Positions 63,055 through 64,000 of a stretch of DNA of 64,000 bases are shown one piece after another. A program made the position numbers and the translations under genes. The notes below the pieces were generated by a model. It searched no databases. It was given only the letters and a program-made list of their open reading frames with translations, and was not told where the DNA came from. Origin of the DNA: an uncultured Oscillospiraceae bacterium (GTDB lineage Bacteria > Bacillota > Clostridia > Oscillospirales > Oscillospiraceae); NCBI GenBank assembly GCA_910588975.1, contig CAJUSE010000003.1, positions 1 through 64,000 on the forward strand, written 5' to 3'. Position 1 is the first letter of the stretch; each line of letters opens with the position of its first letter.

Positions 63055-64000
63055 TTAGGCGTCGTCGTAGGAGACGGTCATCTCCACGTTGGGGCTCTTG
63101 CCACGGAAGTAACCGAAAGCCAGGCCGCCAACGATGAAGGCGATGTTCATGATCAGCAGGGGCATATCAGAGAACAGAGAAGAAGCGTTCATGTAGGTGG
63201 AGAACAGGGAGCCGCACAGGGCGATAAAAGCCATAAGGTTCAGCAGGCCCTGAGACACCTTGAACTGAGAGCGAGCCCACTGCTCGGGCAGGATCTTGGG
63301 GATGGCGGCAGTCCGAACGGCGATGATAGCGCCGGTGACACCACCCACCACCAGGGACAGGTTGCCCAGCTTGGAGACGGACAGGCCGGAGACGCAGCAG
63401 ATAGCGCCGATGATGTAGAAGGTGGTCAGAATCTTATAGGGGACCTTGTTCTTGTTCAGAGCGGCATAGCTGCGGGGCAGCCAACCATCGTCACACACGG
63501 CCATAACAGGCTTGGTGGAGGTGGCCAGCTGGTTGTTCAGGGTGGAAGCCAGAGCGCAGCCGGCACCACCGATGATGAACACATAGTACAGAGGCTTGGG
63601 CAGGATGTGGTTGGCCACGTTCACCAGAGAGTTACCCACCTCGGGCACGGGCAGCACGCCGGCGGCCACAAAGGCCAGGATGGCGTACAGAACGGCCACG
63701 AACAGGGTGGAAGTGATGACCACCAGGGGGATGTCACGGACGGGGTTCTTGGCCTCGGCGGAGAAGTTGACCACGACAGTGGCGCCGCCAGTGGCGAAGG
63801 TCAACAGGCCGGCGGCCTGGCACATACCCATGGCGCCCTCCATCATGAAGTAGCCATCCTCGTTGGAGAAGTAGGTACCCCACTGGACCTTGGTGATACC
63901 CATGACACCGAACATGATCAGAGAGCCGATGAGGATGACCACCAGGGCGTTCTGGATCTTGGCGAAGGCGTCAATGCCCATCAGGTTCAGCACGAAGAAG
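63055..64000 (-). CDS. APC-family amino acid permease (5' end beyond window)
   Basis: The last 314 or so residues of a multi-helix transporter of the amino acid-polyamine-organocation family. Helices such as GLLTFATGGATVVVNFSAEAKNPVRDIP contain the conserved E-x-KNP-x-RD segment of APC permeases. About eight membrane segments are visible; four or so are missing at the start. The substrate is unknown. Ends with a basic-then-acidic tail. Codon use is more regular (fewer rare codons) than in neighbours, as for a highly expressed gene. Confidence 0.85.
   Translation of the reverse strand, partial: FFVLNLMGIDAFAKIQNALVVILIGSLIMFGVMGITKVQWGTYFSNEDGYFMMEGAMGMCQAAGLLTFATGGATVVVNFSAEAKNPVRDIPLVVITSTLFVAVLYAILAFVAAGVLPVPEVGNSLVNVANHILPKPLYYVFIIGGAGCALASTLNNQLATSTKPVMAVCDDGWLPRSYAALNKNKVPYKILTTFYIIGAICCVSGLSVSKLGNLSLVVGGVTGAIIAVRTAAIPKILPEQWARSQFKVSQGLLNLMAFIALCGSLFSTYMNASSLFSDMPLLIMNIAFIVGGLAFGYFRGKSPNVEMTVSYDDA

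Overview
The window reads as a piece of chromosome from a high-GC (low to mid 60s percent by eye), spore-forming Clostridium-class Firmicute. The likely group is Oscillospirales/Oscillospiraceae (Flavonifractor- or Pseudoflavonifractor-like); this is inferred from gene content, not from a database match. Supporting signs are the sporulation genes yqfC/yqfD, an MreB-family protein, S-layer-homology (SLH) surface proteins, oxygen-sensitive Fe-S aldo/keto reductases, a CIRCE element, strong AGGAGG ribosome binding sites, and many sigma-A promoters with 17-bp spacers. Almost all genes are on the minus strand. No prophage, complete insertion sequence, rRNA operon or CRISPR array is visible.

Layout. 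1-2.4 kb: a tRNA-Val/tRNA-Asp pair behind a perfect consensus promoter, then yerC, a methyltransferase and hslO. 2.4-7.5 kb: a DUF3298-like gene, a lipoprotein, rpmB (L28), two paralogous exported SleB-type cell-wall hydrolases and a membrane-anchored HTH protein. 7.8-12.7 kb: clpB, hsp20 under CIRCE, and a uracil/xanthine permease. 13-17.2 kb: gluQRS, a nitrilase-family hydrolase, an AT-richer membrane protein, and a merR/Fe-S aldo-keto reductase pair. 17.3-26.2 kb: a 1097-residue SLH phosphodiester glycosidase, hemW, an RluA-type pseudouridine synthase, a serine-acetyltransferase-like protein and a 746-residue 5'-nucleotidase-like surface protein. 26.3-34.3 kb: MATE exporter, PflX-like radical SAM protein, HPr, mutS2 and feoAB.

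34.3-42.9 kb holds the conserved Firmicute cluster yqfC-yqfD-phoH-ybeY-era-yqzL-recO. It has lineage-specific insertions (an HTH/membrane gene pair, a lipoprotein, a transposase remnant) and a ybeY fused to an extra N-terminal domain. 42.9-50 kb: a PH-like gene facing an HTH repressor, cca, murC, a lipoprotein, a membrane protein, an MreB/Mbl protein, comF and an Arc-type repressor. 50.1-50.46 kb: a compact non-standard module, namely a 20-codon ORF with a hairpin-sequestered ribosome binding site and strong converging promoters. 50.5-61.9 kb: a repair-rich run (recD2, uvrA, uvrB, radC) with a LexA-box-like site in the uvrB promoter. 62-64 kb: an imperfect inverted-repeat element, pyrE and the 3' part of an amino-acid permease.

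The genes work mainly in DNA repair, ribosome/tRNA maturation, protein quality control, cell envelope and metal/nucleotide uptake. Two regulatory circuits can be read directly. One is a MerR operator with a 19-bp spacer shared by merR-akr and, 11 kb away, the radical SAM-MATE operon. The other is a paired TTGTCCT/AGGACAA operator between the HTH gene and the PH gene.
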